Shown here piece by piece: positions 44,849 through 54,323 of a stretch of DNA of 64,000 nt. Where the stretch lies: positions 1 through 64,000 of the forward strand of contig NZ_CAUFUE010000022.1 in assembly GCF_959029255.1 (NCBI RefSeq). The letters are read 5' to 3'. The stretch comes from an uncultured Bacteroides sp. (lineage in GTDB: Bacteria > Bacteroidota > Bacteroidia > Bacteroidales > Bacteroidaceae). The position numbers and the translations under genes were made by a program. A model generated the notes under the pieces. It did no database searches, was not told the DNA's origin, and saw nothing but the letters and a program-made list of their open reading frames with translations. How positions within the stretch are numbered: position 1 is the first letter of the stretch; every line of letters starts with the position of its first letter.

Positions 44849-46351
44849 ATGATTATGAACAAACCTTGTTTTATAGCCATCTTATCGCTACTCATTAGTT
44901 TTTCAACAATCTTGTCTGCTTATGCTACAAACGACTCTCCCAAAGTTTTCGAGGGAGCGCCGCGCATCAATTCTCCTGAAATTGTGGGCAATTATCCTTC
45001 CAGTCCTTTTCTTTTTTATATCCCCACCTCGGGACAACGTCCGGTGACGTGGAGTGCGGAAAATCTCCCGAAAGGACTGAAGTTGAACCCTAAAACCGGC
45101 ATCATCAACGGAAATGTGACATCCAAAGGAGAATATACCGTTACTCTGAAAGCAAAAAATTCATTAGGCAGTTGTACCCGGAAACTCATCATCCGCATAG
45201 GTGACGAACTATTACTGACGCCACCTATGGGTTGGAGCAGCTGGAACACCTTTGGCAGGCACCTGACGGAGGAGCTGGTATTGCAAACTGCTGATGCAAT
45301 GATAGCCAACGGCATGCGCGACCTGGGATATTCTTATATCAATATCGATGACTTCTGGCAACTGCCTGAACGTGGTACTGACGGACATATCCAAATTGAT
45401 AAGGAAAAGTTTCCCCACGGAATAAAATATGTAGCCGATTACCTGCACGAAAGGGGGATAAAGTTAGGTATTTACTCGGATGCAGCCGATAAAACCTGTG
45501 GCGGAGTTTGCGGCAGTTACGGGTACGAAGAAGTAGATGCCAAAGACTTTGCAGCCTGGGGAGTGGATTTGTTGAAATACGACTATTGCAATGCCCCTGC
45601 AGACCGGGTGGAAGCCATGGAGCGCTATGAAAAAATGGGGAAAGCACTACGCTCTACCGGACGTTCCATCGTCTATTCGATATGCGAATGGGGACAGCGA
45701 GAACCCTGGAAATGGGCAAAAAAAGCAGGCGGGCACATGTGGCGCATATCGGGTGACATAGGTGATGTATGGAACCGTGAAGCATACGGTCCGGGCGAAT
45801 TGCGAGGCATATCGAACATCCTCGAAATCAATGCTCCTTTAAGCGAATATGCCGGCCCGGCAGGTTGGAATGACCCCGATATGCTGGTAGTAGGTATCGG
45901 CGGAAAAAGTATGAGCATAGGTGCGGAATCAAAAGGTTGCACCAAGGAGCAGTATAAATCCCACTTCAGCCTATGGTGCATGATGGCCTCTCCATTGCTT
46001 TGCGGAAACGACATCCGAAACATGAGCGACAGCACACGGCAGATATTGCTGGATGAGGATTTGATAACAATCAACCAAGATGTTCTGGGCAAGCAAGCCG
46101 AACGCAGTATCCGTTCCGATTACTATGACATCTGGGTAAAACCATTGGCCGACGGACGGAAAGCGGTGGCTTGTTTCAACCGGGCGGCAACAGATAGAAG
46201 CGTGGAACTTACCGCGAAAACAGTAGAAAATCTATCTTTAAAGCAAGTGTACAGCTTGGAAGACCGTTCAACAGTAAATGTTGAAAAAGGTCTTATTGTG
46301 AAACTTGCTCCCTATCAATGTAAAATCTTTATTTGCGGCACAGCGGAATAA
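44849..46351 (+). CDS. GH27 glycoside hydrolase (alpha-galactosidase family) with N-terminal Ig-like domain
   Basis: A 500-aa exported enzyme. Signal peptide 1-26; putative Ig domain (He_PIG type, about 35-117); GH27 barrel from TPPMGWSSWNTFG (residue 124) with nucleophile D245 in LLKYDYC and acid/base D303 in WRISGDIGD; C-terminal beta-sandwich. GH27 enzymes are mostly alpha-galactosidases, some alpha-N-acetylgalactosaminidases or beta-L-arabinopyranosidases. It ends the sigma/FecR-controlled PUL. ATG at 44849 or 44855 may be used. Confidence 0.9.
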   Translation: MIMNKPCFIAILSLLISFSTILSAYATNDSPKVFEGAPRINSPEIVGNYPSSPFLFYIPTSGQRPVTWSAENLPKGLKLNPKTGIINGNVTSKGEYTVTLKAKNSLGSCTRKLIIRIGDELLLTPPMGWSSWNTFGRHLTEELVLQTADAMIANGMRDLGYSYINIDDFWQLPERGTDGHIQIDKEKFPHGIKYVADYLHERGIKLGIYSDAADKTCGGVCGSYGYEEVDAKDFAAWGVDLLKYDYCNAPADRVEAMERYEKMGKALRSTGRSIVYSICEWGQREPWKWAKKAGGHMWRISGDIGDVWNREAYGPGELRGISNILEINAPLSEYAGPAGWNDPDMLVVGIGGKSMSIGAESKGCTKEQYKSHFSLWCMMASPLLCGNDIRNMSDSTRQILLDEDLITINQDVLGKQAERSIRSDYYDIWVKPLADGRKAVACFNRAATDRSVELTAKTVENLSLKQVYSLEDRSTVNVEKGLIVKLAPYQCKIFICGTAE

Positions 46352-46369
46352 AGTACTGATTCAAAAGCA

Positions 46370-46408
46370 AGAACTCCCTCTGCAACTTATTCATGCAGAG
46401 GGAGTTCT
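46370..46408. terminator. Strong bidirectional terminator
   Basis: Perfect 15-bp stem: AGAACTCCCTCTGCA (46370-46384) and TGCAGAGGGAGTTCT (46394-46408), 9-nt loop, T-rich on both outer sides. It ends GH27 on the plus strand and tRNA-Arg on the minus strand. Confidence 0.9.
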
Positions 46409-46417
46409 TTGTTTCAG

Positions 46418-46490
46418 TGACCCGGGTGGGACTCAAACCCACGACCTTCAGAACCGGAATCTGACGCTCTATTCACTAAGCTACCAGGCC
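46418..46490 (-). tRNA. tRNA-Arg, anticodon CCG
   Basis: A 73-nt cloverleaf on the minus strand. Acceptor GGCCTGG pairs with CCGGGTC (two wobbles), the anticodon stem TCAGA/TCTGA frames loop TTCCGGT, and the T-arm is GTGGG-TTTGAGT-CCCAC. Anticodon CCG is at 46455-46457. CCA is not encoded. Confidence 0.95.
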
Positions 46491-46502
46491 TAAATGCGGG
46501 GA

Positions 46503-46510
46503 CAAAAGTA
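46503..46510 (-). promoter_or_regulatory. -7 box of the tRNA-Arg gene
   Basis: TACTTTTG on the minus strand, 12 bp before the mature tRNA end. Confidence 0.6.
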
Positions 46511-46662
46511 TAAAAAATCTCTGCATATTCCTAGTGTTCCTTCGTTTTTTCTATTTACTTTTCACGCATTCTTCCATTATTATTTTGTGAATATCCAAGG
46601 ATAATATAGATACATTTTGCTCTTTTTTCGCTCAAAATCAAAGCAAGTATCAATATTATTCC

Positions 46663-46670
46663 TATCTTTG
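46663..46670 (+). promoter_or_regulatory. -7 box of asnA
   Basis: TATCTTTG matches the consensus and lies 37 bp before the ATG at 46707. Confidence 0.6.
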
Positions 46671-46706
46671 CCGAACAATTTAATAGAAGATATATATAAT
46701 AAACCT

Positions 46707-47744
46707 ATGAGCTATCTGATAAAACCTGAAGGATATAAACCTTTATTGGACTTAAAACAAACAGAATTAGGCATAAAACAGATAAAAGAATTCTTCCAGT
46801 TGAACCTTTCTTCTGAACTTCGCCTGCGTCGTGTCACTGCTCCACTCTTCGTATTGAAGGGTATGGGTATCAATGATGACCTCAACGGGGTGGAACGTGC
46901 CGTTTCTTTCCCTATTAAAGATTTGGGCGACGCACAGGCGGAAGTGGTGCACTCCCTTGCCAAGTGGAAGCGCTTAACACTTGCCGAATATCACATCGAA
47001 CCGGGCTACGGAATTTATACGGATATGAATGCTATCCGTGCAGATGAAGAACTGGGTAATCTACATTCCCTCTATGTAGACCAGTGGGATTGGGAACGTG
47101 TCATCACTGCCGAAGACCGCAATGTAGAGTTTCTCAAAGAAATCGTTACACGTATTTATGCCGCCATGGTTCGCACGGAATATATGGTGTATGAAATGTA
47201 TCCGCAAATCAAGCCTTGCCTGCCTCAGAAGCTACACTTCATCCATGCAGAAGAACTGCGCCAACTTTATCCCGAATTAGAGCCCAAATGCCGCGAACAT
47301 GCTATTTGTAAAAAGTACGGCGCCGTCTTTATCATCGGCATCGGCTGTAAACTGAGTGACGGCAAGAAGCATGACGGACGCGCCCCTGACTACGACGACT
47401 ATACTACCCCTGGGTTGAATGATTTACCCGGACTGAATGGCGACCTATTGTTATGGGACTATGTGCTGCAACGCAGCGTAGAACTTTCTTCCATGGGTAT
47501 CCGCGTAGATAAGGAGGCTTTGCAACGCCAACTCAAACAGGAAGGCGAAGAAAAGCGCATGGAACTTTATTTCCACAAGCGCCTGATGAGCGATACACTC
47601 CCACTCTCCATTGGTGGCGGTATCGGGCAGTCCCGCCTCTGTATGTTCTATCTGCGCAAAGCTCACATCGGAGAAATACAGGCAAGTATATGGCCGGAAG
47701 ATATGCGCAAAGAATGCAAAGCGCATGATATACACCTGATTTAA
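46707..47744 (+). CDS. asnA: Aspartate--ammonia ligase
   Basis: A 345-aa class II synthetase-fold asparagine synthetase A. It starts MSYLIKPEGYKPLLDLKQTE; other landmarks are LRRVTAPLFVLKGMGINDDLNG, FPIKDLGDAQAEVVHSLAKWKR, SLYVDQWDWE and the C-terminal SIGGGIGQSRLCMFYLRK. It makes asparagine from aspartate, ammonia and ATP. The ATG at 46707 is chosen because the -7 box lies between it and the longer upstream open frame. Confidence 0.96.
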   Translation: MSYLIKPEGYKPLLDLKQTELGIKQIKEFFQLNLSSELRLRRVTAPLFVLKGMGINDDLNGVERAVSFPIKDLGDAQAEVVHSLAKWKRLTLAEYHIEPGYGIYTDMNAIRADEELGNLHSLYVDQWDWERVITAEDRNVEFLKEIVTRIYAAMVRTEYMVYEMYPQIKPCLPQKLHFIHAEELRQLYPELEPKCREHAICKKYGAVFIIGIGCKLSDGKKHDGRAPDYDDYTTPGLNDLPGLNGDLLLWDYVLQRSVELSSMGIRVDKEALQRQLKQEGEEKRMELYFHKRLMSDTLPLSIGGGIGQSRLCMFYLRKAHIGEIQASIWPEDMRKECKAHDIHLI

Positions 47745-47766
47745 TTATTTCGCCGCAGGATACCGA

Positions 47767-47813
47767 GAGTCCCACAGAGTTTAAAAGAAAATTAGTAAAA
47801 CTCTGTGGGACTC
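47767..47813. repeat. 16-bp perfect inverted repeat between asnA and ung
   Basis: GAGTCCCACAGAGTTT (47767-47782) and its exact complement (47798-47813), 15-nt loop. Terminator-like, but not followed by a T-run. Confidence 0.8.
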
Positions 47814-47873
47814 TGTATATTCTGTGATGAGAAATTCGTATCTTAGCGTCCGAAACTACTAACAACTACGATT

Positions 47874-48536
47874 ATGAATGTTCAGATAGAAGAAAGCTGG
47901 AAAGCGCATTTACAACCTGAGTTTGATAAAGATTACTTTCGTACGCTAACAGAATTTGTACGTACTGAGTATCAGCATGGCCCTGTATATCCTCCGGGCA
48001 AATTGATATTCAACGCCTTCAACCTGTGCCCCTTCGACAAGGTAAAAGTAGTAATTATCGGTCAGGACCCTTATCATGGTCCCGGACAAGCACACGGGCT
48101 TTGCTTCTCCGTTAATGACGGTGTTCCTTTCCCTCCTTCTTTAGTCAACATCTTCAAAGAAATCAAGGCAGATACAGGTACGGACGCGCCTGCCACCGGA
48201 AATCTGACCCGTTGGGCAGAACAAGGCGTATTACTACTCAACGCCACCCTCACCGTACGTGCCCATCAAGCGGGTTCACATCAGAACCGTGGCTGGGAAA
48301 CATTCACAGATGCCGCCATCCGGGTGCTCGCTGAGCAAAAAGAACACCTCGTCTTCATTCTATGGGGTTCATACGCACAACGCAAAGGAGCTTTCATAGA
48401 CCGTAGCAAGCACTTGGTGCTGACCTCCGCCCATCCTTCTCCCCTCTCAGCCTACAATGGTTTCTTCGGGAATAAACATTTCAGCAAAACGAATGAATAC
48501 CTGAGAGCACACGGTGAAACGGAAATTGTCTGGTGA
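47874..48536 (+). CDS. ung: Uracil-DNA glycosylase (family 1)
   Basis: A 220-aa family 1 enzyme with the water-activating motif GQDPYHGPGQAHGLCFSV and the DNA-intercalation loop HPSPLSAYNGFFGNKHFSKTN. It removes uracil from DNA in base-excision repair. Monocistronic between asnA and the convergent lptD. Confidence 0.97.
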   Translation: MNVQIEESWKAHLQPEFDKDYFRTLTEFVRTEYQHGPVYPPGKLIFNAFNLCPFDKVKVVIIGQDPYHGPGQAHGLCFSVNDGVPFPPSLVNIFKEIKADTGTDAPATGNLTRWAEQGVLLLNATLTVRAHQAGSHQNRGWETFTDAAIRVLAEQKEHLVFILWGSYAQRKGAFIDRSKHLVLTSAHPSPLSAYNGFFGNKHFSKTNEYLRAHGETEIVW

Positions 48537-48577
48537 GAAACATTCCCAAACATAAACCTCTACTCTAGGAACACAAA

Positions 48578-48626
48578 GTCTTACTTTACGTCTCTAAAGT
48601 TGAACTTTAGAGACGTAAAGTAAGAC
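48578..48626. repeat. 23-bp perfect inverted repeat between ung and lptD
   Basis: Arms 48578-48600 and 48604-48626 are exact complements around a 3-base centre TGA (core TTACTTTACGTCTC). A second, imperfect palindrome (AAAGTATAAAGTATGA) follows to about 48690. Genes on both sides converge on it. Confidence 0.85.
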
Positions 48627-48698
48627 ATAAAGTATAAAGTATGATTAGAATATCTTTTATACTTCATACCTTATACTTTGTGCCTTATCTTTATATTC

Positions 48699-51494
48699 TT
48701 AGTACCACTGAATATTACTTTGCGTCTGGCTTCTCTGCTCCCACTTCAAATCTTGCAGGATACTGGCATTGGCACGGATAGTAAAGTTGTAGTATTTCCA
48801 CTGTCCGAAAGGAGAAAGGCTGGCAGACATACTGAAACAGTGGAGGTCACGAGTAATATTGAAAGAAGTCTGGACAATCTTCTTAGCTTCAAAGTCGTAG
48901 CCTGAATTGAAGCTGACGGCCCATTTATTAGAAATCTTGATATTACCGGAAGCACTCAAGTTATGGGTATACCGATAAGGATAACGCATCGTCTTCCGGT
49001 TAATTGGTTTTGAAGTATCCTCAGAGATATTGAAGTTATAATTCAGGTTCAAAGACCAAGGCATTTTGAAGACCTGATACCCGTCAGCATCCACAGCAGC
49101 TTTTTCCACCTTCTTCTTAGGCATACCGCTGTCAGTTCCTTCCCCAACACCTTCTTCGGAGTCCGCATCAGCCTCATCCTTTTTCTTGTTGTCCGAATCG
49201 CCCTCTTTTACTCCATGCAACTTGTTCATCCATTTTTTCCAGGTATCGTTATTAAACGTATAACTGAAAGAAGAACCATATCCCTGGAAAATACCGAAAC
49301 GTCCGTAGGACCATTCCGTCCGGTCGCTAGGCACCACATTACCATTCTTGTCGAAGGCATAACCATACGTTTTAAACGAGGAACTCATACTGAAAGTATA
49401 GCTCTTGGACAACTTCAAACGTAAATTCAGACTAAGGTCACTCCACGGACGTGTAGCAGCAGCCATATTGTAACTAATACTTGCGCCCAGCTCATCAATC
49501 AAGCTGACTTTCTTGATAGAATCATTCTTATCCTTATACTTCATTTCCAAGTTATTGGAAATGCTGAAACTGATATTTCCCTGTTTTCCACGCCCCGGCA
49601 CGCCAAACATTTGTCCGGCGTATGGAGAATAAGTCACCGTATCACGCCTTCCGTCCGCATACGTCTTGATATAAGAATCATAGTAGCCATAACGGGACGA
49701 ACCAAAGTCAGGCGCCGCACTGATGCTCACCGAAGGAGTGATGACATGGCGGATTTGTATTTCTTTCTTTGGGAAAAACAACGGCTTATACATACCATAT
49801 ATCTTGGTATTGATGCCCAGACTGGCATTATAATTATAAACCCGATGGAAACCGTAAATCGTATCGGTATTCACTTCCTTGCCACCATTCCCCACATTCG
49901 GGTCCCAATCTTTCATCACCTTGCGAGTATACCAACGCTCCGTATAGCTGACCGACGGGGTGAGGTTGAAGTACTTGAACAAAGTAAAAGTAGCACTGAC
50001 AGGAATTTCATGCTTCATTCCGTTGTCCCAGTCCTTTATTAGGTTGGATTTGAACAACAGATTATCTTTCGTCTTGATACTGTTTGAAAAACGCCCGCTA
50101 TATCGAACGGATATTTTCTCATACCACTTTTCGTCTCCCGCAGCACGTTTCCGCTTGAAAGGGAAGATAGTACTCAATGTGATATTCAAATCAGGCAATG
50201 TCATATTCACAGAAGAGTCACGCATGGTTTGGGCAATGTTGGTCGTAGCAGCAATAGTTAAGTGCTGGTCAGGAAAAGTACGGGAATAGCTGATACTTGA
50301 CGTCTTCGTATTTTGCGACATGGCATTCGAGTTGTACATATTACCGATATTGGTACGCTCATAACTACTTGTTGCAAAGTTCACACTGGCAGAAAAAGTA
50401 GAATTGGGACTCGCCTTCGGATCCTGACGATGAGACCATACAATTTTAAAGTCCTTGGCTACCGAATAGTCCGGCAACCCCTTATCACCCGTCTTTGTCA
50501 CCTGATAACTAGCCTGCAACAAGCCGGAGTACTTATATCTTTTTACATAGTTGGACTCCATATTCAAAGCCCAAGAGCCTTTAGTAAAGATATCCGCACG
50601 CAGTTTCAAATCCATTTTGTCACTGATGGCAAAGTAATATCCTCCATCTGTCAGACCAAAACCACGGCTCGAGTCATCCATATAAGTAGGCATCAGGAAA
50701 CCTGATGAATAACTGCTTGAGAAGGGAAAAAAGAAGAACGGTACGGCAAGCGGCAAAGGTACATCTTCCACCACCAGATAGGCAGGTCCCGTCACCACAT
50801 TCTTTTTCGGACGCACCTTGGCGTATGTCATCTGCATATAGAAGTGAGGGTGCTCATGGTGGTCGCAGGTAGTGTATCGCCCACTTCTCATATAAAGTTC
50901 GTCATTGGCACCTTTCTTGGCATTGTTACCGGTAACGTATCCTTCGCCTTGCTGGCTGACTACATTACTGATGATACCTTTTTTGCTCTTGAAGTTATAA
51001 CGGATAGTATTCGTTTCGTAAGGAGTTTCACCGTCTTTAAAGACCGGAGTACCTTTTGCCACTCCCAAGGAATCTTCCACACCATGAGCATATACTGTAC
51101 TACTATCCATATTCATGGTAATCACATCAGCCGCCAATTCTATCTGTTGATAATTGACCTTGCCCTGCCCGTACAAATGGGCATATCCACCCTGAGCAAA
51201 GACGATAGAGTCGTTCGCTTCGTAGGTGACCGGAGCATCCAGCGGTTGTTTCTTCTGTTCGGGAGCCGCCAAAGAATCAACCCCTAAAGAATCCGTTTTA
51301 GATATCTTGTTCACCCTCGAACGAGAGCGCGTAGGTTTCTTCCCTACCGAATCATTTCGTAAGGTGTCAGTCTGTTGATTCTCCGAAAGTACAATTCCAC
51401 CCCGGCGACGCTGGGAAACTGCCTCACCGGAAAGAAGGAGTAAGACGAATAGTAGTATGAATGATATGAATGTATTTGCTTTCAATGGCGTCAT
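48699..51494 (-). CDS. lptD: LPS-assembly outer-membrane protein LptD
   Basis: A 931-aa outer-membrane protein: signal peptide, OstA-like beta-jellyroll (about 90-220, YEANDSIVFAQGGYAHLYGQGKVNYQQIELAADVI) and a long barrel starting near PFFFFPFSSSYSSGFLMPTY, ending in WY. It inserts lipopolysaccharide or lipooligosaccharide into the outer leaflet. An acidic D/E/K-rich insert lies around residues 765-800. It has its own promoter at 51521-51528. Confidence 0.9.
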   Translation of the reverse strand: MTPLKANTFISFILLFVLLLLSGEAVSQRRRGGIVLSENQQTDTLRNDSVGKKPTRSRSRVNKISKTDSLGVDSLAAPEQKKQPLDAPVTYEANDSIVFAQGGYAHLYGQGKVNYQQIELAADVITMNMDSSTVYAHGVEDSLGVAKGTPVFKDGETPYETNTIRYNFKSKKGIISNVVSQQGEGYVTGNNAKKGANDELYMRSGRYTTCDHHEHPHFYMQMTYAKVRPKKNVVTGPAYLVVEDVPLPLAVPFFFFPFSSSYSSGFLMPTYMDDSSRGFGLTDGGYYFAISDKMDLKLRADIFTKGSWALNMESNYVKRYKYSGLLQASYQVTKTGDKGLPDYSVAKDFKIVWSHRQDPKASPNSTFSASVNFATSSYERTNIGNMYNSNAMSQNTKTSSISYSRTFPDQHLTIAATTNIAQTMRDSSVNMTLPDLNITLSTIFPFKRKRAAGDEKWYEKISVRYSGRFSNSIKTKDNLLFKSNLIKDWDNGMKHEIPVSATFTLFKYFNLTPSVSYTERWYTRKVMKDWDPNVGNGGKEVNTDTIYGFHRVYNYNASLGINTKIYGMYKPLFFPKKEIQIRHVITPSVSISAAPDFGSSRYGYYDSYIKTYADGRRDTVTYSPYAGQMFGVPGRGKQGNISFSISNNLEMKYKDKNDSIKKVSLIDELGASISYNMAAATRPWSDLSLNLRLKLSKSYTFSMSSSFKTYGYAFDKNGNVVPSDRTEWSYGRFGIFQGYGSSFSYTFNNDTWKKWMNKLHGVKEGDSDNKKKDEADADSEEGVGEGTDSGMPKKKVEKAAVDADGYQVFKMPWSLNLNYNFNISEDTSKPINRKTMRYPYRYTHNLSASGNIKISNKWAVSFNSGYDFEAKKIVQTSFNITRDLHCFSMSASLSPFGQWKYYNFTIRANASILQDLKWEQRSQTQSNIQWY

Positions 51495-51520
51495 TAACTT
51501 ATAGTTTACGCTTGAAGGGG

Positions 51521-51528
51521 CAAAAGTA
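51521..51528 (-). promoter_or_regulatory. -7 box of lptD
   Basis: TACTTTTG on the minus strand, 27 bp before the start codon. Confidence 0.6.
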
Positions 51529-51574
51529 CGTATTTTATACGGTATAATCTCCCTTTTTAAAGAAATTTAGATTG

Positions 51575-52111
51575 CTACAAGAACTGTTCGCACCAATGGT
51601 CGAAACGTTGTAACCCGGCTTCACCATATCGTTCGAGGCTCTTTCGCGCCTTTTCCACACTTTTTTCATGTTCCAAGCGCGTTTTGGAATAGAACTTGTC
51701 TGCAAAGCAAATCACTTGTTCCTCCAGACTTACCGGAACCATTTCCCGGTGTGGTACAGGAAGTTCTTGTGCTATGATTTCATCCAGTGAAAGCCCCGCT
51801 CCCGTATGCCTTTCGCAAACCAAAGCGTGACGCGGATAACCTTCCGTGCGAACTAAATCAGCCCCCAGGTAACCATGACAGATATAAGGCTTATCACCCA
51901 AACAAAAAATGCCATCGGCATCCGTCAGGAAAATCCCTATATCATGCAGCATGGCCGCTTCATACAGAAAATCTTTATCCAATGACAATTCAGGATGCTT
52001 ATCGGCAATCCATAGAGCTTTGTCTGCCACCGAGCGGCTATGAGTCAGCAAGATATGCTTCAGTTCATTTGCCTCCGGATAATATTTATCAATTAATTCC
52101 AGCGGATTCAT
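51575..52111 (-). CDS. HD-domain phosphohydrolase
   Basis: A 178-aa HD protein with HSRSVADKALWIA, the metal motif AAMLHDIGIF, and H-containing segments CHGYLGADLVRTEGY and ERHTGAGL. The family hydrolyses phosphate esters of nucleotides or similar; the substrate is unknown. It starts 1 bp after the stop of the ArnT-like gene, so the two are co-translated. Confidence 0.82.
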   Translation of the reverse strand: MNPLELIDKYYPEANELKHILLTHSRSVADKALWIADKHPELSLDKDFLYEAAMLHDIGIFLTDADGIFCLGDKPYICHGYLGADLVRTEGYPRHALVCERHTGAGLSLDEIIAQELPVPHREMVPVSLEEQVICFADKFYSKTRLEHEKSVEKARKSLERYGEAGLQRFDHWCEQFL

Positions 52112-52112
52112 T

Positions 52113-53831
52113 TTATTTCTGACTGAATTTATAAATCAATATTCTGCTACGTAAATCGCAACTGCGATAAGAAGTGAGATAAACCTCTTCCAATTGATAC
52201 TTATCCGAATACTTCTTCAAGAAATCTTCTTGAGTCCGCTCGGAAAGCATCACATATCCCGTGCCGGGAAGCCCGGGAGCAAAATCTCTCACCCGGTCGT
52301 TCAGATAAAAATTGGCGCAATAAAAACGAATCATCGGGGGTGTGTATGAATACATAAGTCCATCCCCCACATACTCATTAACTTTGTCGGCTAAATGCTT
52401 GTCCGATTTCGTAGCCAAAACCGCAGGCTGATAAACACCATCCAAAGAAACGAACAAACACAAGATGCAACCGGCTGTACCATATAATAAAGAACGTGTA
52501 TCTGCCCGCTTTGCTAAAGCTATCAGCATACACGCACCCGCCATTGCCGGTAATGCCACAATCAGCCATTTAGAGAAAGACAAATCCATATCTTCCAATG
52601 CATGCATAAACCCAACGTTTTCGGCAGCATGTTTACCCGTTCCCCAAACACTATCAGGAATCAGCCCGAGACGCACTACAATAAACGTTGCCGTAAGCAG
52701 CAAAGCCAGTGAAGCAAAGATATAGGCCGAAATTTTAAAGACTCTCGCCCCGCGTTGTACCAATGCCAGGAGATATTCGGCAATCAGCATTGCCATGAAT
52801 GGATAGATAGGTAGCAGATATACGCTACGTTTACTTTTCGGGATACAATAGAAAATGAATATAAACAGGATAACCACCCACGTGAATAGATGCAGGGGAG
52901 ATTGCGAACGGAATTTCATCCAAGCATTTCTGAAACGTTCGCCCCAGGACAAACCTTCCGGCAGAAACCGCATTTCTTTCCATTTCAAGCCGAAAAGAGA
53001 AATCACCAATACCAAAGTCCATGGTATCCATCCCCAGATGATAGTCAAGAAATTATACCACAACGGATTTTCATGAGAAGCGTATGACATCTTGCGGAAG
53101 AAGCGTCCGGTATTCTCTTCCATCATCAGGTTTATGAATGATTCTCCGCCTTGCCGGTAGGCAGCCCAGAACCATATTCCCAACGGAATGAGTGAAAGCA
53201 GCCCGATGCACAGCAAAGAAAGAAAGGTCTTGCCGAATGAACGCCCACGCAACAATTGATAGATACCGATGCCCACACAAGGGAAAATGGAACCTACGGG
53301 ACCTTTCGTCAAAGTGGCACACGCCATCAGCAACACTGCCAGCCAAGGCACTCCCTTAGCCCCCTTCTCATCCCAGCGGAAAAACAGGCACAGGGAAATC
53401 ACGATAAAGGAGACCTGCACCATATCCAGTCGGCAAGCCACCGCCGCCCGATGCACTTCAAAGGAAGATAATAGAAGAATAGAAGTCAGAAATGCCGTTT
53501 TTACATCTTTACGCCTAGCCACGAAAGAGAAAAACACAAGCTGCATAGCCAAAAAAGCCAGTGCCGACGGCACGCGTGACGAAAACTCCGTCACCCCTCC
53601 CATAATGGAAGACACGACAGCAATCACCCAATAAAGGAAAGGAGGTTTATAGGCTATTTCCACTCCATAATTCACCGGAAGAATCCAGTTACCGCTCTCC
53701 AGCATCGTATAAGCCACTATTGCTTCGCGCGGTTCTCCTTTTGAATAAAAAATGGTCTCTCCCAAAAAGGGAACAATCACAAGTACACTGAGCAGGGCTA
53801 TGAACCAGAACGCCTTCTTTTTATCTGACAT
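52113..53831 (-). CDS. ArnT/PMT-type lipid-linked glycosyltransferase
   Basis: A 572-aa GT-C membrane glycosyltransferase with about 12 spans. The early periplasmic loop has the acidic SKGEPREAIVAYTMLESGNWILPVNYG and YKPPFLYW patterns of the ArnT/PMT family (catalytic acidic residues in the first loop). It should move a sugar from undecaprenyl phosphate to lipid A or another envelope acceptor. The GtrA and GT2 genes nearby are the usual suppliers of such donors. Confidence 0.88.
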   Translation of the reverse strand: MSDKKKAFWFIALLSVLVIVPFLGETIFYSKGEPREAIVAYTMLESGNWILPVNYGVEIAYKPPFLYWVIAVVSSIMGGVTEFSSRVPSALAFLAMQLVFFSFVARRKDVKTAFLTSILLLSSFEVHRAAVACRLDMVQVSFIVISLCLFFRWDEKGAKGVPWLAVLLMACATLTKGPVGSIFPCVGIGIYQLLRGRSFGKTFLSLLCIGLLSLIPLGIWFWAAYRQGGESFINLMMEENTGRFFRKMSYASHENPLWYNFLTIIWGWIPWTLVLVISLFGLKWKEMRFLPEGLSWGERFRNAWMKFRSQSPLHLFTWVVILFIFIFYCIPKSKRSVYLLPIYPFMAMLIAEYLLALVQRGARVFKISAYIFASLALLLTATFIVVRLGLIPDSVWGTGKHAAENVGFMHALEDMDLSFSKWLIVALPAMAGACMLIALAKRADTRSLLYGTAGCILCLFVSLDGVYQPAVLATKSDKHLADKVNEYVGDGLMYSYTPPMIRFYCANFYLNDRVRDFAPGLPGTGYVMLSERTQEDFLKKYSDKYQLEEVYLTSYRSCDLRSRILIYKFSQK

Positions 53832-53859
53832 ACTTTTCCTTTTTTACGTTTTCAGGGGA

Positions 53860-53867
53860 CAAAAGTA
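53860..53867 (-). promoter_or_regulatory. -7 box of the ArnT-like gene
   Basis: TACTTTTG on the minus strand, 29 bp before the start codon. Confidence 0.6.
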
Positions 53868-53889
53868 CTAATTATTCTGCAACAATAGC

Positions 53890-53897
53890 TAACTTTG
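53890..53897 (+). promoter_or_regulatory. -7 box of the GtrA gene
   Basis: TAACTTTG on the plus strand, 46 bp before the start at 53943; divergent from the ArnT-like promoter. Confidence 0.6.
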
Positions 53898-53942
53898 CCA
53901 TCGCAATCATGTTACAAAAATGTTACAACTATAAATCAGAAG

Positions 53943-54323
53943 ATGAAGCAACTGAAACAATTACCGGAATTTATACGTTTCGTCCTGGTGGGTATTCTGG
54001 CAACCACCTTGCACTACGGGGTTTATTTCCTGTTGCAATGGGTCATCAACGTCAACATCGCCTACACGCTCGGTTATGCTTTCAGTTTTGTCGTCAATTT
54101 CTACCTGACCGCCTACTTCACTTTCGACAAGAAACCCTCCTGGGGAAAAGCATTCGGATTTGGCGGAGCGCATCTGGTAAACTACCTGCTGCACATCGGA
54201 TTGCTGAACTTTTTCTTATGGGTGGGACTTTCCAAGCCATTTGCACCCATCCCGGTATTCGCAATCGCCATCCCCGTCAACTTCGTGCTGGTACGCTTTG
54301 TTTTCAAGCGAAAGACACAGTGA
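53943..54323 (+). CDS. GtrA-family membrane protein
   Basis: A 126-aa protein with four membrane spans and the GtrA pattern (FIRFVLVGILATTLHYGVYFLL, YAFSFVVNFYLTAYFTF). GtrA proteins are thought to flip undecaprenyl-phosphate sugars. The ATG at 53943 is preferred over 53895, which overlaps the -7 box. With the GT2 gene and the ArnT-like gene it suggests a route: GT2 loads sugar onto lipid, GtrA flips it, ArnT transfers it. Confidence 0.88.
   Translation: MKQLKQLPEFIRFVLVGILATTLHYGVYFLLQWVINVNIAYTLGYAFSFVVNFYLTAYFTFDKKPSWGKAFGFGGAHLVNYLLHIGLLNFFLWVGLSKPFAPIPVFAIAIPVNFVLVRFVFKRKTQ

Noticed and set aside
46418..46490. tRNA-Arg as an integration site of a mobile element
   Set aside because: No integrase and no duplicated tRNA end are seen nearby; the neighbours are ordinary chromosomal genes.
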